This document shows positions 45,828-46,415 of a DNA stretch of 46,415 nucleotides, one piece after another. The translations under genes were made by a program, and so were the position numbers. Source of the DNA: Candidatus Vogelbacteria bacterium RIFOXYD1_FULL_46_19 (GTDB taxonomy: Bacteria; Patescibacteriota; Minisyncoccia; Phycocordibacterales; XYD1-FULL-46-19); NCBI GenBank assembly GCA_001824825.1, contig MHTK01000006.1, positions 1 through 46,415 on the forward strand. Direction: 5' to 3'. The stretch's first letter is position 1; the number at the start of each line of letters is the position of its first letter. A model generated the notes under the pieces. That model did not search any database. It saw only the letters and a list, made by a program, of their open reading frames with translations, and was not told the origin of the DNA.

Positions 45828-46190
45828 CGGACATTTCCGCTAGGGCGTCCTGACTCACGGATGAGCGCCGCCGTTATCTTGCAATGCAGAAATCCCAAGC
45901 GAAAGCGATACCACATACAGTCGATATGAAAACGAGAAGGGGGGTTGTGCGAGGGCGGACTCCGAAGGCACGCTAAACGAAGCCAGAAAGCTCTAAATGA
46001 CCGCTAAACTCTCTAAAGTACTGAATACTCTAGCAAACCACTGCGAGGGGAGGAGACCGAAGCTGGGGGAAGGATTCCTTCCTTCCCCCAAATAGCATGG
46101 CGCCCGAGCTCCCGCTCTGCAGAGCGGGAGTGCGAGGAAAAGCGCCAAACCTAGACATCTAGGCGCGAGTAGCCCTAGCGGAAATGTCCG
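45828..46190. ncRNA. Candidate large structured noncoding RNA in the island's right end
   Basis: Closed by the perfect 19-nt inverted repeat CGGACATTTCCGCTAGGGC (45828-45846) / GCCCTAGCGGAAATGTCCG (46172-46190). Internal hairpins TGGGGGAAGGA/TCCTTCCCCCA, CTCCCGCTCTGCAGAGCGGGAG, CCTAG-acat-CTAGG and a GCGAAAGC (GNRA) loop. No credible ORF. Confidence 0.5.
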
Positions 46191-46280
46191 AAGCGAATGC
46201 CGAGGATGGACTCCGTAGTCAAGGACGAACACTAGCAGAGAAATGACCGAGACAATACTGAAATTGAATTTGTTTTTCTG

Positions 46281-46415
46281 TTTTCTGTCCGCCCCCAATT
46301 TTTCAAAAACAAAAAGAGGAGCAAATGGAAAATTCCGCTACCCCTCCTCGCGCCGTCGCGCTCCGGCCTTGCGAAGCTCCAAGCATTCGCTTCTCACCCT
46401 CCTTTTCCATTTGCG
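46281..46415. repeat. Right terminal inverted repeat (truncated by the window end)
   Basis: Reverse complement matches 33995-34083 and 34121-34166. Confidence 0.92.

Larger units (their letters stand above)
33995..46415. mobile_element. Candidate mobile or invertible island: long TIRs around a 13-gene operon and a GC-rich noncoding tail
   Basis: Long inverted repeats at both ends, shift to AT-rich composition and different codon habit inside, no transposase inside. The right end coincides with the window end. Confidence 0.65.

Noticed and set aside
45828-46260. Group I/II intron, RNase P RNA or an IscB/TnpB guide RNA
   Set aside because: No recognisable domain V, P7/P4 core or nearby intron-encoded protein, IscB or TnpB ORF; left as an unnamed structured candidate.
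45719-46298. Minus-strand ORFs 45719-45916 and 45993-46298
   Set aside because: Cross the palindromic GC-rich noncoding tail; low-plausibility protein sequences.
1-46415. CRISPR arrays, rRNA genes, prophage structural genes, UGA recoding (code 25)
   Set aside because: No regularly spaced repeats, rRNA or phage modules seen; TGA terminates ORFs such as rarA, so standard code applies.

Overview
The window looks like a Patescibacteria/CPR-type chromosome segment: compact, mostly co-directional genes, short UvrC and AlaRS proteins, TGA used as a stop. About 0-33.5 kb is backbone, with several DNA-repair and housekeeping genes: rarA, a PIF1-like helicase, a PD-(D/E)XK nuclease, tgt, uvrB, a lexA-like repressor, uvrA, uvrC, a histidine kinase with a receiver-only regulator, and ddl. 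An IS1595/ISXO2-like element carrying a membrane-protein passenger gene sits downstream of uvrB. The most unusual part is the right-hand 12.4 kb (33,995-46,415). It is a visibly more AT-rich block bounded by long, apparently perfect terminal inverted repeats (135 matched nt, plus a 37-nt insertion in the left copy). It holds one tightly packed 13-gene operon: XRE regulator, short AlaRS, SsuA/NMT1-type binding protein, two sulfatase-fold hydrolases lacking the CxPxR motif, PRTase, dTMP-kinase-like kinase, nucleoside phosphorylase, SAM methyltransferase, MccF-like S66 peptidase, GuaD-like deaminase, ABC permease and ABC ATPase. A GC-rich, hairpin-rich noncoding stretch (about 45.73-46.26 kb) follows it and may be a large structured RNA. 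I propose this as a candidate undescribed mobile system for import, processing or resistance of a nucleoside or aminoacyl-nucleotide. The function is inference. Other noncoding signals: two tandem minus-strand sRNA candidates between uvrA and uvrC, a truncated tRNA-like element next to the island, and repeated leaderless TATAAT-N6-8-ATG starts. All calls come from reading the sequence and the supplied ORFs; no searches were run.
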